Positions 44,353 to 53,500 of a stretch of DNA of 64,000 nucleotides are shown here, in pieces. The stretch is from assembly GCF_035440685.1 (NCBI RefSeq), contig NZ_DAORMW010000027.1, one strand, 5' to 3'. The DNA is from Accumulibacter appositus. Lineage in GTDB: Bacteria > Pseudomonadota > Gammaproteobacteria > Burkholderiales > Rhodocyclaceae. Under the pieces are notes generated by a model, which saw nothing but the letters and a program-made list of their open reading frames with translations, did not search any database and had not been told where the DNA came from. The position numbers and the translations under genes are program-made. Within the stretch, counting starts at the first letter, position 1. Every line of letters begins with the position of its first letter.

Positions 44353-45732
44353 TCAGCGATGCGCGCCGAGCTTGTCGCGCCAGCCTGGATAGAGCGTGTC
44401 GGCGTCGCCCGGGAAGGACTCGAAGGCACGCGCAAACTCCGGGTGCTCGCGGGCCCATTCGATCGGGTCGGCACCGGCCTGCCAGCACTCGTAGGCCTGG
44501 CGCAGTGAAATGGCGCCGGCGGCGGGGCTGTCGATGTGGCCGTACGAACCGCCACCCGAGGTGTTGATGACATTGCCGTGGCCGAGGTTGGCGAAGAAGC
44601 CGGGCAGGCGCAGGGCGTTCATGCCGCCGGAAATGATCGGCGTCGTCGGCTTCATGCCGTACCACTTCTGGAAATAGGCCGGGCCCTGGTACTCGTCACG
44701 CTCGATGATGTAGGCGATCGCCCGGTCGTCGGCGGTGCCTTCCATCTTGCCGTAGCCCATGGTGCCGACGTGAATTCCCGAGGCCCCCTGCAGGCGCGCC
44801 ATCTTGGCCAGAACGTAGGCGTCGTAACCGCGCTTCGAACTCGGCGAGGTGACCGCGCCGTGACCGGCGCGGTGGTAGTGCAGGTACTGGTTGGGGTACT
44901 GCCGACGCGCGGTGGTGACCATGCCCGGACCGCCGACGTAGCCGTCGACCAGGAAAGCGACCTTGTCGGCGTCGGGCCCGAAGGTCTCGAGGATGTAGTC
45001 GGCACGGGCACACATTTCGTAGTGGTCGTCGGCGGTGATGTTGGCCGAGAAGAGCTTCGCCTGCCCGGTCTCGTCCTGCGCACGTTTCATCGCGTCGACC
45101 ACCAGCGGCATGACCTTCTTCATCGGCGCAAAGACCTGGTTGCCCTGCGGCTCGTCGTTCTTGATGAAATCGCCGCCGAGCCAGAACTGGTACGCGGCCT
45201 TGGCGAACGGTTCGGGGCGCAGGCCCAGCTTGGGCTTGATGATCGTCCCGGCAATGTAGCCGCCGTCCTTGACCGGACGGCCGAGAATGCGCCACATGTC
45301 GGAAATGTCCTTGGCCGGTCCGTCGAACAACTGCAGCGCACGCTCGGGCACGTAGAAGTCATAGATCTTGGCGTGCTCGATGTCGCCCATGCCCTGATTG
45401 TTGCCGATCACCAGGGTCAGGAAGGAAACGATCATCATCCGTCCGTCGGTGAGGTTGCGGTCGAAAAGGTCGACCGGGTAGGCGATGCGCATCTCTTCGC
45501 TGGCTTCGTCGATCAGATAGACCAGCGCATCGACACCACGGGTGAAATCGTCGGTGGTACACACCTCGACATTGGTCCCGGTAGACGACTCGGCCGCGAA
45601 GTGCGCAGCCGCCTGCAGGTAGTCGTAGCCGGCCTTGGGCTTCATCTTGTAAGCAACAAGAATATGCTTGCCGCCACTCACCAGCTCGTCTTCCTTGAGG
45701 CTGAGGTCGGCGTAACGATTCGATTGGTCCAT
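44353..45732 (-). CDS. cbbM: Ribulose-bisphosphate carboxylase, form II
   Basis: 459-residue form II RuBisCO large subunit, the length typical of CbbM. Active-site parts are IIKPKLGL (the catalytic Lys near 167), GGDFIKNDEPQGNQ (the carbamylated Lys and metal-binding Asp/Glu near 192), HYHRAGHGAV, and SGGMNALRLPG. No small subunit gene is present, as expected for form II. The start at 45732 matches the family N-terminus (MDQSNRYADLSL). The enzyme fixes CO2 onto ribulose-1,5-bisphosphate and suits high-CO2, low-O2 conditions. It heads the operon with cbbQ and cbbO. Confidence 0.97.
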   Translation of the reverse strand: MDQSNRYADLSLKEDELVSGGKHILVAYKMKPKAGYDYLQAAAHFAAESSTGTNVEVCTTDDFTRGVDALVYLIDEASEEMRIAYPVDLFDRNLTDGRMMIVSFLTLVIGNNQGMGDIEHAKIYDFYVPERALQLFDGPAKDISDMWRILGRPVKDGGYIAGTIIKPKLGLRPEPFAKAAYQFWLGGDFIKNDEPQGNQVFAPMKKVMPLVVDAMKRAQDETGQAKLFSANITADDHYEMCARADYILETFGPDADKVAFLVDGYVGGPGMVTTARRQYPNQYLHYHRAGHGAVTSPSSKRGYDAYVLAKMARLQGASGIHVGTMGYGKMEGTADDRAIAYIIERDEYQGPAYFQKWYGMKPTTPIISGGMNALRLPGFFANLGHGNVINTSGGGSYGHIDSPAAGAISLRQAYECWQAGADPIEWAREHPEFARAFESFPGDADTLYPGWRDKLGAHR

Positions 45733-45780
45733 GCTTGTCTCCGTGTCGAGTAATGGTGAAGAGAGTGTCGGCTGTTCGGG

Positions 45781-45807
45781 ATTCCGGATTCCGGATTCAG
45801 GATTCGA
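45781..45807. repeat. Short tandem repeat (ATTCCGG)n upstream of cbbM
   Basis: Two perfect and one imperfect 7-bp units (ATTCCGG, ATTCCGG, ATTCAGG) followed by a partial unit lie 49 bp before the cbbM start. This is in the 100-bp gap where the cbbM ribosome-binding site and possibly a promoter should lie. Confidence 0.6.
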
Positions 45808-45832
45808 TGTTCGCTTGCCGGCGGGCGGCCCG

Positions 45833-46651
45833 TCAGCGAGCCATGCCGCTGACTGCCTGTCGGTGCCAGAGGCGCAGTTGCGCCAGATCGACGCATTCTC
45901 CGGCGAGCGGAGCTCCGGCCAGGTGGCGCGCTGGCGCGCCGGGCTCTCCGAGATCGGCAACGACGCTCAGCGCGCCGACGAAGTTGCCGTCGACGCTGTA
46001 GGGGTTGACGGTGATCAGCGTCGGCAGGCCGGCGGCCGTCGCGGCCTGGACCCCCGGTAGCGAGTCCTCGACCGCCAGACAGGCTTGCGGCGGTAGCTGC
46101 ATTTGCCGCAGCACCCAGCAGTAGATATCCGGTGCCGGCTTCTTGGCGGCCACGACGTCGCCAGCGCCGATAACTTCGAAGAGCGACTCCGTCTGCGCGC
46201 CAAAACTGGAGAGCAGCAGCTCCTGCAAGCTCGACGGCGTGGTTGTCGTGGCAATCGCCAGACGTATGCCAGCGCTGCGCAACTCGCCAAGCAGGCGCGC
46301 CACGCCGGGCCGCAAGGCGATGCCACCGGCGCGCACCAGCTGCGCGTAGATCTCGCTTTTCAACTGGTGCAAGGCGAGCAGCCAGGCTTCGCTGTCGGGT
46401 CGCTGCAGCAGCTGCGGCGCGTGCTGCGCCGCAAAGAAACGAATGCGTTCCTTGCCGCCGGTCACCGCGAGCAATTCGCCGTAGGTGACGACCGACCACT
46501 CCCAGTCCAGGCCAGACTGCGCAAAAGCGCGGTTGAAGGCCAGGCGGTGACCATCGCGCTCGGTATCGGCCAGCGTCCCGTCCACGTCGAAAATCACCGC
46601 CTGCAGATTGACCGCTTGCCGCCGCGGCTCCCTGCAGGGGCGGCTGTTCAT
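45833..46651 (-). CDS. cbbY: HAD-superfamily phosphatase, CbbY-like
   Basis: About 272 residues, HAD subfamily IA. The catalytic motif VIFDVDGTLADTERDGHRLA contains the two Asp residues, motif II Thr is in IATTTTPSS, motif III Lys in AAKKPAPDIY, and motif IV in CLAVEDSLPGVQAA. CbbY proteins dephosphorylate xylulose-1,5-bisphosphate, a RuBisCO inhibitor, which fits its place directly before cbbM. The start is uncertain: 46651 gives a plausible length, but 46681 and a GTG at 46726 are also open. It is probably the first gene of the leftward cbb operon. Confidence 0.88.
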   Translation of the reverse strand: MNSRPCREPRRQAVNLQAVIFDVDGTLADTERDGHRLAFNRAFAQSGLDWEWSVVTYGELLAVTGGKERIRFFAAQHAPQLLQRPDSEAWLLALHQLKSEIYAQLVRAGGIALRPGVARLLGELRSAGIRLAIATTTTPSSLQELLLSSFGAQTESLFEVIGAGDVVAAKKPAPDIYCWVLRQMQLPPQACLAVEDSLPGVQAATAAGLPTLITVNPYSVDGNFVGALSVVADLGEPGAPARHLAGAPLAGECVDLAQLRLWHRQAVSGMAR

Positions 46652-46760
46652 CGCGCGTTCGGCCGTGGGGTCTGTGTGCATTCGGGTCACATGGCGTCGT
46701 TCAGTGCTGACCAGTGTAGGCGGCACAATAGATAATTAAAAGTTAAACTTTGTTCTGTTT

Positions 46761-46778
46761 ATAGTTAGCTTTTACTAT
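46761..46778. promoter_or_regulatory. AT-rich palindrome in the divergent cbb region
   Basis: Arms ATAGT and ACTAT flank an 8-bp spacer inside an AT-rich stretch (about 46728-46785) that stands out from GC-rich surroundings. LysR-type CbbR proteins bind sites with a T-N11-A core, and this fits that general form. The region lies between the leftward cbbY-cbbM genes and the rightward tkt gene and is the probable shared promoter. No cbbR gene is in the window, so the assignment is inference. Confidence 0.4.
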
Positions 46779-46930
46779 CCACAAGAGAGCGACCTGCGAG
46801 CACCGCCAATCTGTAGTCACAAGCAGCCCCCTCCTGGTGCTGCGTCGCAAGGGAAGGTGGCAATGCCCGCTGTTTTGGCGGATAATTTGCCCATGCTACC
46901 CAATAACCTGCTTCTGATCGGCCAATTATC

Positions 46931-48916
46931 GTGCCTATTGCGTCTCCCGCCCTGACCAACGTCATCCGCGCCCTGGCCATGGACGCGGTGCAGCAAGCCA
47001 ACTCCGGCCATCCCGGAATGCCCATGGGAATGGCTGAAATCGCCGAAGTGCTCTGGCGTCGCCACCTGCGACACAACCCGGGCAATCCCCACTGGCCGGA
47101 CCGCGACCGCTTCGTTCTTTCGAACGGTCACGGCTCGATGCTGCTGTACGCGCTGCTGCATCTCAGCGGCTACGACGTCTCGATCGACGATCTGAAGAAC
47201 TTCCGTCAGTTTCGCTCGAAGACCCCCGGCCACCCGGAAGTCGGACATACCCCTGGCGTGGAAACGACCACCGGGCCGCTCGGCCAGGGCCTGGCCAACG
47301 CCGTCGGCATGGCCATCGCCGAGAAGGTCCTGGCCGCCGATTTCAATCGCCCCGGTCACGAGATCGTCAATCACTCGACCTACGTATTCCTCGGTGACGG
47401 TTGCCTGATGGAGGGCGTGTCGCACGAGGCCTGCTCGCTGGCGGGCACCCTCGGCCTCGGTAAGCTGATCGCCCTTTACGACGACAACGGCATTTCCATC
47501 GACGGCCATGTCGAAGGCTGGTTTACCGACGACACGCCGCAACGCTTCGCTGCCTACGGCTGGCAGGTCATCGCCGCCGTCGACGGACACGACAGCGAGG
47601 CCATCGACCAGGCACTGCTCGCGGCGCAGGCCGACAGCGGCCGCCCGACGCTGATCTGCTGCCAGACGCGCATCGGCGAAGGTTCGCCGAACAAGGTGGG
47701 CAGCCACGATGTGCATGGCGCGCCTTTGGGAAGCGAGGAAGTGGCAGCAACCCGCGCGCATCTCGGCTGGTCGCACGCGCCTTTCGAAGTTCCCGACGCC
47801 ATCTATGCAAGCTGGGACGGCCGCATGCGCGGCCAGGTCTTCGAAAACAACTGGCAAGCGCGCTTCGCGACCTATCAGGCGGCGTTTCCGGAATTGGCCG
47901 CTGAATTTCTCCGCCGCATGAATGGCGACTTGCCAACTGACTGGAGCGCAACGGCCACGCATGCGCTGGCGGATATCGCCGCGAAAGCCGAAAACATCGC
48001 CACCCGCAAGGCGTCGCAGAACGCGATCAGCGCCTTCGCGCCGCAGCTGCCCGAACTGCTTGGCGGCTCGGCCGACCTTGCCGGCTCGAACCTGACGCTG
48101 TGGAAAGGCTCGCAGGGCATTAGTCGCAACCAGGGCGGCAATTACATCTATTACGGGGTGCGTGAGTTCGGCATGACCGCGATCGCCAATGGCCTGGCCC
48201 TGCACGGTGGCCTGATCCCGTACACCGCGACCTTCCTGGTCTTCTCGGACTACGCGCGCAACGCGATCCGCATGGCAGCACTGATGAAAGTGCGCCAGAT
48301 CATGGTGTATACGCACGATTCGATTGGCCTGGGCGAAGACGGCCCGACGCACCAACCGGTCGAACACGTCGCCAGCCTGCGCCTGATTCCCAACGTTGAC
48401 GTCTGGCGCCCGGCGGACGCCAGCGAAACGGCCGTGTCCTGGATCGCCGGCATCGAACGCAACGACGGGCCGACGATTCTGGCGCTCTCGCGACAGAATC
48501 TGCCGCCGGTGAGCAGTGGCGTCGCGCCCGAAGTGATTCGCCGCGGGGCCTACGTGCTGGCCGACTGCGCCGACCCACAGGCGCTGCTGATCGCCACCGG
48601 CTCGGAAGTCAAGCTGGCACTCGACGCACGTCAGGCGCTGGCCGACGAAGGGATCGCCGTGCGCGTCGTCTCGATGCCCTGCGCCGAGGTCTTCGATCGC
48701 CAGGAGGCGTCGTACCGGGAAGCAGTTTTGCCCCGCGCGCTACCGCGAGTGGCGATCGAAGCAGGCGTCAGCAGTTTCTGGCGCAAGTACGTCGGACTCG
48801 ACGGCGCCGTTATCGGCATCGATCGTTTTGGAGAGTCGGCACCGGCAGGCCAGGTGTTCGACTATTTCGGTTTCACGGTGACCAATGTGGTCACGACCGT
48901 GAAGACAGTGTTGTAA
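46931..48916 (+). CDS. tkt: Transketolase
   Basis: 661-residue thiamine-diphosphate enzyme. The N-terminus has the QQANSGHPGMPMGMAEIAEV signature and FVLSNGHGSMLLYALLHL. The TPP/Mg motif is FLGDGCLMEGVSHEAC, and the pyrimidine-domain segment VREFGMTAIANGLALHGGLI and VYTHDSIGLGEDGPTHQPVE follow. It interconverts pentoses in the Calvin cycle and pentose phosphate pathway. The start is a GTG at 46931 with a poor ribosome-binding site. It begins the rightward operon with gap. Confidence 0.95.
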   Translation: MPIASPALTNVIRALAMDAVQQANSGHPGMPMGMAEIAEVLWRRHLRHNPGNPHWPDRDRFVLSNGHGSMLLYALLHLSGYDVSIDDLKNFRQFRSKTPGHPEVGHTPGVETTTGPLGQGLANAVGMAIAEKVLAADFNRPGHEIVNHSTYVFLGDGCLMEGVSHEACSLAGTLGLGKLIALYDDNGISIDGHVEGWFTDDTPQRFAAYGWQVIAAVDGHDSEAIDQALLAAQADSGRPTLICCQTRIGEGSPNKVGSHDVHGAPLGSEEVAATRAHLGWSHAPFEVPDAIYASWDGRMRGQVFENNWQARFATYQAAFPELAAEFLRRMNGDLPTDWSATATHALADIAAKAENIATRKASQNAISAFAPQLPELLGGSADLAGSNLTLWKGSQGISRNQGGNYIYYGVREFGMTAIANGLALHGGLIPYTATFLVFSDYARNAIRMAALMKVRQIMVYTHDSIGLGEDGPTHQPVEHVASLRLIPNVDVWRPADASETAVSWIAGIERNDGPTILALSRQNLPPVSSGVAPEVIRRGAYVLADCADPQALLIATGSEVKLALDARQALADEGIAVRVVSMPCAEVFDRQEASYREAVLPRALPRVAIEAGVSSFWRKYVGLDGAVIGIDRFGESAPAGQVFDYFGFTVTNVVTTVKTVL

Positions 48917-48936
48917 TTTCTCAAGGAGACCGTTTC

Positions 48937-49938
48937 ATGACAATCAAAGTAGGGATCAATGGCTTTGGCCGTATCGGACGGATGGTGTTTCGCGCTGCTG
49001 TGCAAGATTTCTCGGACGACATTGAAATCGTCGGCATCAACGACCTGCTCGAACCCGATTACCTGGCGTACATGCTCAAGTATGATTCCGTGCATCGTCG
49101 TTTCCAGGGCACAATCGCGGTCGAAGGCAACTCGCTCGTCGTCAATGGCAAGAAAGTCCGCCTGACCGCAGTCAAGGATCCGGCCGAGCTGAAGTGGAAC
49201 GAAATCGGTGCCGATATCGTTGTGGACGCGACCGGTCTCTTCCTGACCACCGAGTCCTGCCAGAAGCACATCGCCGCGGGCGCCAAGAAAGTCATCCAGA
49301 GCGCACCGAGCAAGGACGACACGCCGATGTTCGTGTTTGGCGTCAATGACAGCACCTATGCCGGTCAGACGATCATTTCGAACGCTTCCTGCACCACCAA
49401 CTGTCTCGCCCCGGTGGCCAAGGTACTGAATGACAACTGGGGCATCAAGCGCGGCCTGATGACCACCGTTCATGCAGCCACCGCCACGCAGAAAACCGTT
49501 GATGGCCCGTCCAACAAGGACTGGCGCGGTGGTCGCGGCATCCTCGAGAACATCATTCCGTCCTCGACCGGTGCAGCCAAGGCCGTCGGCAAGGTCATTC
49601 CCGAGCTCAACAAGAAACTGACCGGCATGGCTTTCCGCGTGCCGACGTCGGACGTCTCGGTCGTCGACCTGACCGTCGAGTTGAACAAGGAAACCACCTA
49701 CGAACAGATCTGCGCGGCGATGAAGGCTGCGTCGGAAGGCCCGATGAAGGGTGTTCTCGGCTACACCGACGAAAAAGTGGTGGCCACTGACTTCCGTGGC
49801 GAGAGCTGCACGTCGGTGTTCGACTCGGACGCCGGCATGGCGCTTGACGGCACCTTCGTCAAGGTCGTCTCCTGGTACGACAACGAGTGGGGTTACTCCT
49901 GCAAGGTGCTGGAGATGATCAAGGTAATGGCGCGCTAA
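48937..49938 (+). CDS. gap: Glyceraldehyde-3-phosphate dehydrogenase, type I
   Basis: 333-residue GAPDH. The Rossmann motif GINGFGRIGRMVFRA opens the protein, the catalytic Cys152 is in SNASCTTNCLAP, and the substrate segment SSTGAAKAVGKVIPELNKKL follows. It catalyses the reversible step between 1,3-bisphosphoglycerate and glyceraldehyde-3-phosphate. AAGGAG is present before the start. It follows transketolase by 20 bp and is followed by a strong terminator. The usual Calvin-operon pgk gene does not come next. Confidence 0.97.
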   Translation: MTIKVGINGFGRIGRMVFRAAVQDFSDDIEIVGINDLLEPDYLAYMLKYDSVHRRFQGTIAVEGNSLVVNGKKVRLTAVKDPAELKWNEIGADIVVDATGLFLTTESCQKHIAAGAKKVIQSAPSKDDTPMFVFGVNDSTYAGQTIISNASCTTNCLAPVAKVLNDNWGIKRGLMTTVHAATATQKTVDGPSNKDWRGGRGILENIIPSSTGAAKAVGKVIPELNKKLTGMAFRVPTSDVSVVDLTVELNKETTYEQICAAMKAASEGPMKGVLGYTDEKVVATDFRGESCTSVFDSDAGMALDGTFVKVVSWYDNEWGYSCKVLEMIKVMAR

Positions 49939-49949
49939 ACAGCCATTCA

Positions 49950-49973
49950 GGGGCGCTTTCGGGCGCCCCTTTT
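49950..49973 (+). terminator. Rho-independent terminator after gap
   Basis: GGGGCGC pairs with GCGCCCC around a 6-base loop and is followed by TTTT, 11 bp after the gap stop. Confidence 0.8.
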
Positions 49974-50460
49974 CCTGACCCTCTCCCCCCGCCCTCCTCG
50001 GCTTCCTGAGGCAAAGCCCTTGACGACCTCTTGTTGGTCGCTCGACCGGCACCTGTTGCCGCCGGACCGGGGCCGACAGCGCCCGAACTGAGCCCATCGC
50101 CACTCGCCATGCCGCCCCTCGACAAGCGCTGCAACCCGTCGCCACGAAAACGATCGCCAGGCGAACGCCAGGCAAGCACTCGCCCCCCTTTGCTGCGTTG
50201 CGCGTACAGTGCACGGCAATCACGCAGCTGCGGATCTGACGCCTGCACTCAGCTCAAGTCGGATAGCCGTGACTCCGCTCTCATTCTCACCCACCCGAGA
50301 ATCGGCACGCTCGGCAGGGACAACGATCCCGGTTGAACGTGGCACGGCCAGGCACTGTCACAGAAAACTGCTGACAAGTAGGCTCGTGCGTGCCCAGCCA
50401 ACACGCCAAGAAAAATGCCCCAGATGGAAGCCTCGTCTGTACAACAAGAATAGGAACCCC
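49974..50460. other. Intergenic region before pyruvate kinase, no gene seen
   Basis: The 490-bp gap after the gap terminator contains overlapping short frames on both strands with no family features. It should hold the pyruvate kinase promoter and leader, but no clear promoter hexamers stand out. A poorly matched GGAA lies shortly before the pyk start. Confidence 0.45.
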
Positions 50461-51900
50461 ATGCCCCGCGATACCAAGATCGTTGCCACCCTCGGTCCCG
50501 CGTCGTCGGACGCGGATGTGCTCGAACATATGATCCGCGCCGGCGTCGATGTCGTGCGCCTCAACTTTTCCCATGGCAAACCGCAGGATCACATCGCCCG
50601 CGCGCAGCTGGTGCGCGAGGCCGCTGCCCGTGTCGGACGCCCGGTCGGAATCCTTGCCGACCTGCAGGGCCCGAAAATCCGCGTTGGCAAGTTCGCCGAC
50701 GGCAAGATCTGGCTGGACAAAGGCGCACCCTTCATCCTCGACGCAAAATGCGAACTGGGTGATGCCAGCCGCGCCGGCCTGGACTACAAGGATCTGACGC
50801 GCGACGTCTCGTCAGGCAGCATCCTCCTGCTCGACGACGGTCGCATCGTGCTCGAGGTGCAGCGCGTGCTTGGCTCGGAAATCTTCACCATCGTTCGTCA
50901 CGGCGGCGAACTCTCCGACAACAAGGGCATCAACCGCCAGGGAGGCGGGCTTTCCGCCGCTGCGCTGACCGCCAAGGACATGGACGACATTCGTACCGCG
51001 GCCAGTATCGACGTCGATTTCCTTGCCATTTCGTTTCCCAAGAGCGCGGCCGACATGTACATGGCCAAGCAGTTGATGCATGCGGCGGGCGGACACGCAC
51101 TGACCATCGCCAAGATCGAACGCGTCGAAGCGGTCGCCGCTCTGGAAGAGATCATCAGTGCCTCGGACGGCATCATGGTGGCCCGCGGCGACCTCGCCGT
51201 GGAGGTCGGCGATGCCGCCGTACCGGCGCTGCAGAAGCGCATGATTCGTATGGCACGCGAGAACAACAAGCTGGTGATTACCGCCACCCAGATGATGGAG
51301 TCGATGATCGTCTCGCCGGCGCCGACCCGCGCCGAAGTTTCCGACGTCGCCAACGCGGTGCTTGACGGCACCGACGCGGTGATGCTCTCGGCTGAAACCG
51401 CTGCCGGACGCTATCCGGTCGAAACCATCGAAGCAATGGCTAGAATCTGCGTGGAAGCAGAGAAATCCGCCGAAGTGGCACTTGAGCGCGACTTCCTGAA
51501 CCACGTATTCACGCGCATCGACCAGACGATTTCGCTGGCCGCGATCTGGGCGGCGCATCACCTGAAAGTCAAAGCCATCGCCGCGCTCACCGCCTCCGGT
51601 TCGACGGCTCTCTGGATGAGCCGTCTGAACTGCGGCGTCCCGGTCTACGCGCTGACCCCGCGCAGCGAGGCGCTGACCAAGATGAGCCTCTATCGTGCGG
51701 TCTCGCCGGTGCTGATGAGCGAGCAGCCGAGTAGCCGCGATGAGCTACTCTATGCGGCCGAGCAGCTGCTGATCGAGGCAGGCATGGTCCAAAAAGGCGA
51801 CTTCATCGTGCTCACTGCCGGCGAACCGATGGGCAACAGCGGCGGCACCAACACGCTGAAAATCGTCCGCGTCGGCGATCAGCAGCCGGCTGCTAGCTGA
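50461..51900 (+). CDS. pyk: Pyruvate kinase
   Basis: 479-residue pyruvate kinase. Domain A begins MPRDTKIVATLGPASSDADV and continues RLNFSHGKPQDH, LADLQGPKIRVG, then the active-site segment TIAKIERVEAVAALEEII and the signature SDGIMVARGDLAVEVG. The KS-containing KLVITATQMMESM and SAETAAGRYPVE follow. The C-terminal regulatory domain is complete (GEPMGNSGGTNTLKIVRVG). The start at 50461 is chosen because the family N-terminus begins there, although an in-frame extension exists. It makes ATP and pyruvate from phosphoenolpyruvate. Confidence 0.95.
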   Translation: MPRDTKIVATLGPASSDADVLEHMIRAGVDVVRLNFSHGKPQDHIARAQLVREAAARVGRPVGILADLQGPKIRVGKFADGKIWLDKGAPFILDAKCELGDASRAGLDYKDLTRDVSSGSILLLDDGRIVLEVQRVLGSEIFTIVRHGGELSDNKGINRQGGGLSAAALTAKDMDDIRTAASIDVDFLAISFPKSAADMYMAKQLMHAAGGHALTIAKIERVEAVAALEEIISASDGIMVARGDLAVEVGDAAVPALQKRMIRMARENNKLVITATQMMESMIVSPAPTRAEVSDVANAVLDGTDAVMLSAETAAGRYPVETIEAMARICVEAEKSAEVALERDFLNHVFTRIDQTISLAAIWAAHHLKVKAIAALTASGSTALWMSRLNCGVPVYALTPRSEALTKMSLYRAVSPVLMSEQPSSRDELLYAAEQLLIEAGMVQKGDFIVLTAGEPMGNSGGTNTLKIVRVGDQQPAAS

Positions 51901-51999
51901 CGCCCGTCAACCAGGAACCACGAAAGTGCAGCTGATTCAGATGTCTGCAACCCCAGCCCGGCGTGCCAGCGTGCCCGGCTGCGCTTTCGGGATGCCGTC

Positions 52000-53325
52000 G
52001 TGAGCGATCCGCACTCGCCGCTGCGACTCCCGGTGCTCGAACCGACTACGCTGCGTGCTGCGCTCAATGCCGAGTTCCACGCACGCTCGCCGCTGCCGCT
52101 AAGCAGCCCGGCGCGCGTCTCGCAGCTGGTGTTTGCGAACGCCTCCAGCGACACGACCGCAGAGCGTGCCCACCTCGCTCAACTCGAGCGGCTCGTCAAC
52201 GGGGAATTGCTCGAGGGCTCCGATAGCCATCGGCTACTTGCTGCCAAAGGCATCGTCTTGCGCTGGGAGCTGCATACCGAGTTTTCGAGTTATACCTTTT
52301 ACCGCCAGTCGGCGACTGCTGAGTCGCAAGACCCTGGCACAAGTGCCCTGGAAGCACTACCCAGCGAATGGCTCGCAGCAATCCCCGGCGAGCTCCTCGT
52401 CGCCACTCACGTCGATCTGCAGTCGAGCGCAAACGTATCGCCGGAATCGATGACCAGCGGGCTGTCACCAACCGGGCCGCCGGTGGTTGCCGCGCGGGTC
52501 GCAGACAATGCTGCATGGGTGTTTACCAACTTTCTCTTCGAGCAGGGGTTTTCGCGATTTCAGATTCTCGACGTCAAGCTGACGCAGCGCCAGGCCGGCA
52601 GGACGGTACAGCGACTCCTGGATATCGAGACCTATCGTCTGTTGTCGCTGCTCGCCCTGCCGATCGCCAAGGAAGTCGGCAACTGGCTGACCCCGGCGGA
52701 AAACAAACTGGCCGAAATGGTCGACCAGATCGGCCTGGCCAATTCGCTGGCCGACGAACGCCACGTGCTGGCGCAATTGACCAGCCTGGCCACCGAAGTC
52801 GAGCACTCGATCGCGCGCACGGCTTTCCGCTTCGGCGCCGCGCGTGCTTACCACGACCTGGTCATGCAGCGCGTTGGCGAGCTACGCGAGCGGCGTGTCG
52901 CCGGCTGCCCGACCTTTGCCGAAATCATGCAACGACGACTGGCGCCGGCCGTGCATACCTGCATCGCCATGGCCGACCGGCAAGATGAACTGTCCGACCG
53001 TCTGACCCGCACCTGCGAGCTGCTGCGTACCCGTGTCGAGGTTGAACTGGAACGTCAGAACCAGGAGCAACTGCTGCAGATGAACCGCCGCGCCCGGCTA
53101 CAACTGCGACTGCAGGAGACCGTCGAAGGGCTATCGGTGGTGGCCATCACTTACTATGGATCGCAACTGGTGCACTACCTCGCCAAGGGTGGCAAGACCT
53201 TGCTGCCGGTGCTGTCGCCAGAAATTGCCGCCGCGCTTTCGATCCCGCTGATCGCCGCAGCCGCGATGTTTGGTATCTGGCGAATGCGCAAGCGCCTGCG
53301 CCAGGAGGAAGAGCGCGAACACTGA
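52000..53325 (+). CDS. DUF3422 family membrane-anchored protein
   Basis: 441-residue protein of the DUF3422 family, with a GTG start. Visible features are LRAALNAEFHARSPLPLSSP, the LRWELHTEFSSYTFYR motif, WVFTNFLFEQGFSRFQILD and a long helical region (about 250-380). Two hydrophobic helices at the C-terminus (VVAITYYGSQLVHYL and IPLIAAAAMFGIW) end in a basic tail, so it is probably an inner-membrane protein. No function is established. Confidence 0.85.
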   Translation: MSDPHSPLRLPVLEPTTLRAALNAEFHARSPLPLSSPARVSQLVFANASSDTTAERAHLAQLERLVNGELLEGSDSHRLLAAKGIVLRWELHTEFSSYTFYRQSATAESQDPGTSALEALPSEWLAAIPGELLVATHVDLQSSANVSPESMTSGLSPTGPPVVAARVADNAAWVFTNFLFEQGFSRFQILDVKLTQRQAGRTVQRLLDIETYRLLSLLALPIAKEVGNWLTPAENKLAEMVDQIGLANSLADERHVLAQLTSLATEVEHSIARTAFRFGAARAYHDLVMQRVGELRERRVAGCPTFAEIMQRRLAPAVHTCIAMADRQDELSDRLTRTCELLRTRVEVELERQNQEQLLQMNRRARLQLRLQETVEGLSVVAITYYGSQLVHYLAKGGKTLLPVLSPEIAAALSIPLIAAAAMFGIWRMRKRLRQEEEREH

Positions 53326-53500
53326 TCGTCGGGGCCAGCTGGGCCGAACCATGGCCGGGCCGTCGTACGGGGCGCTGGGAAAACCTCGCTCCTGCCAGCG
53401 ATGGCCAGGACGCACTCTCGGTGCCTGCGATGTGTCCTATAATCCCAAAGCTCGACATTCGCCCCTGCGATTTCACCATTTCCCCCACCGGATCAGCCAC

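Noticed and set aside
46817..48367. A 516-codon minus-strand open frame
   Set aside because: It is antisense to transketolase, which is unmistakable on the plus strand.
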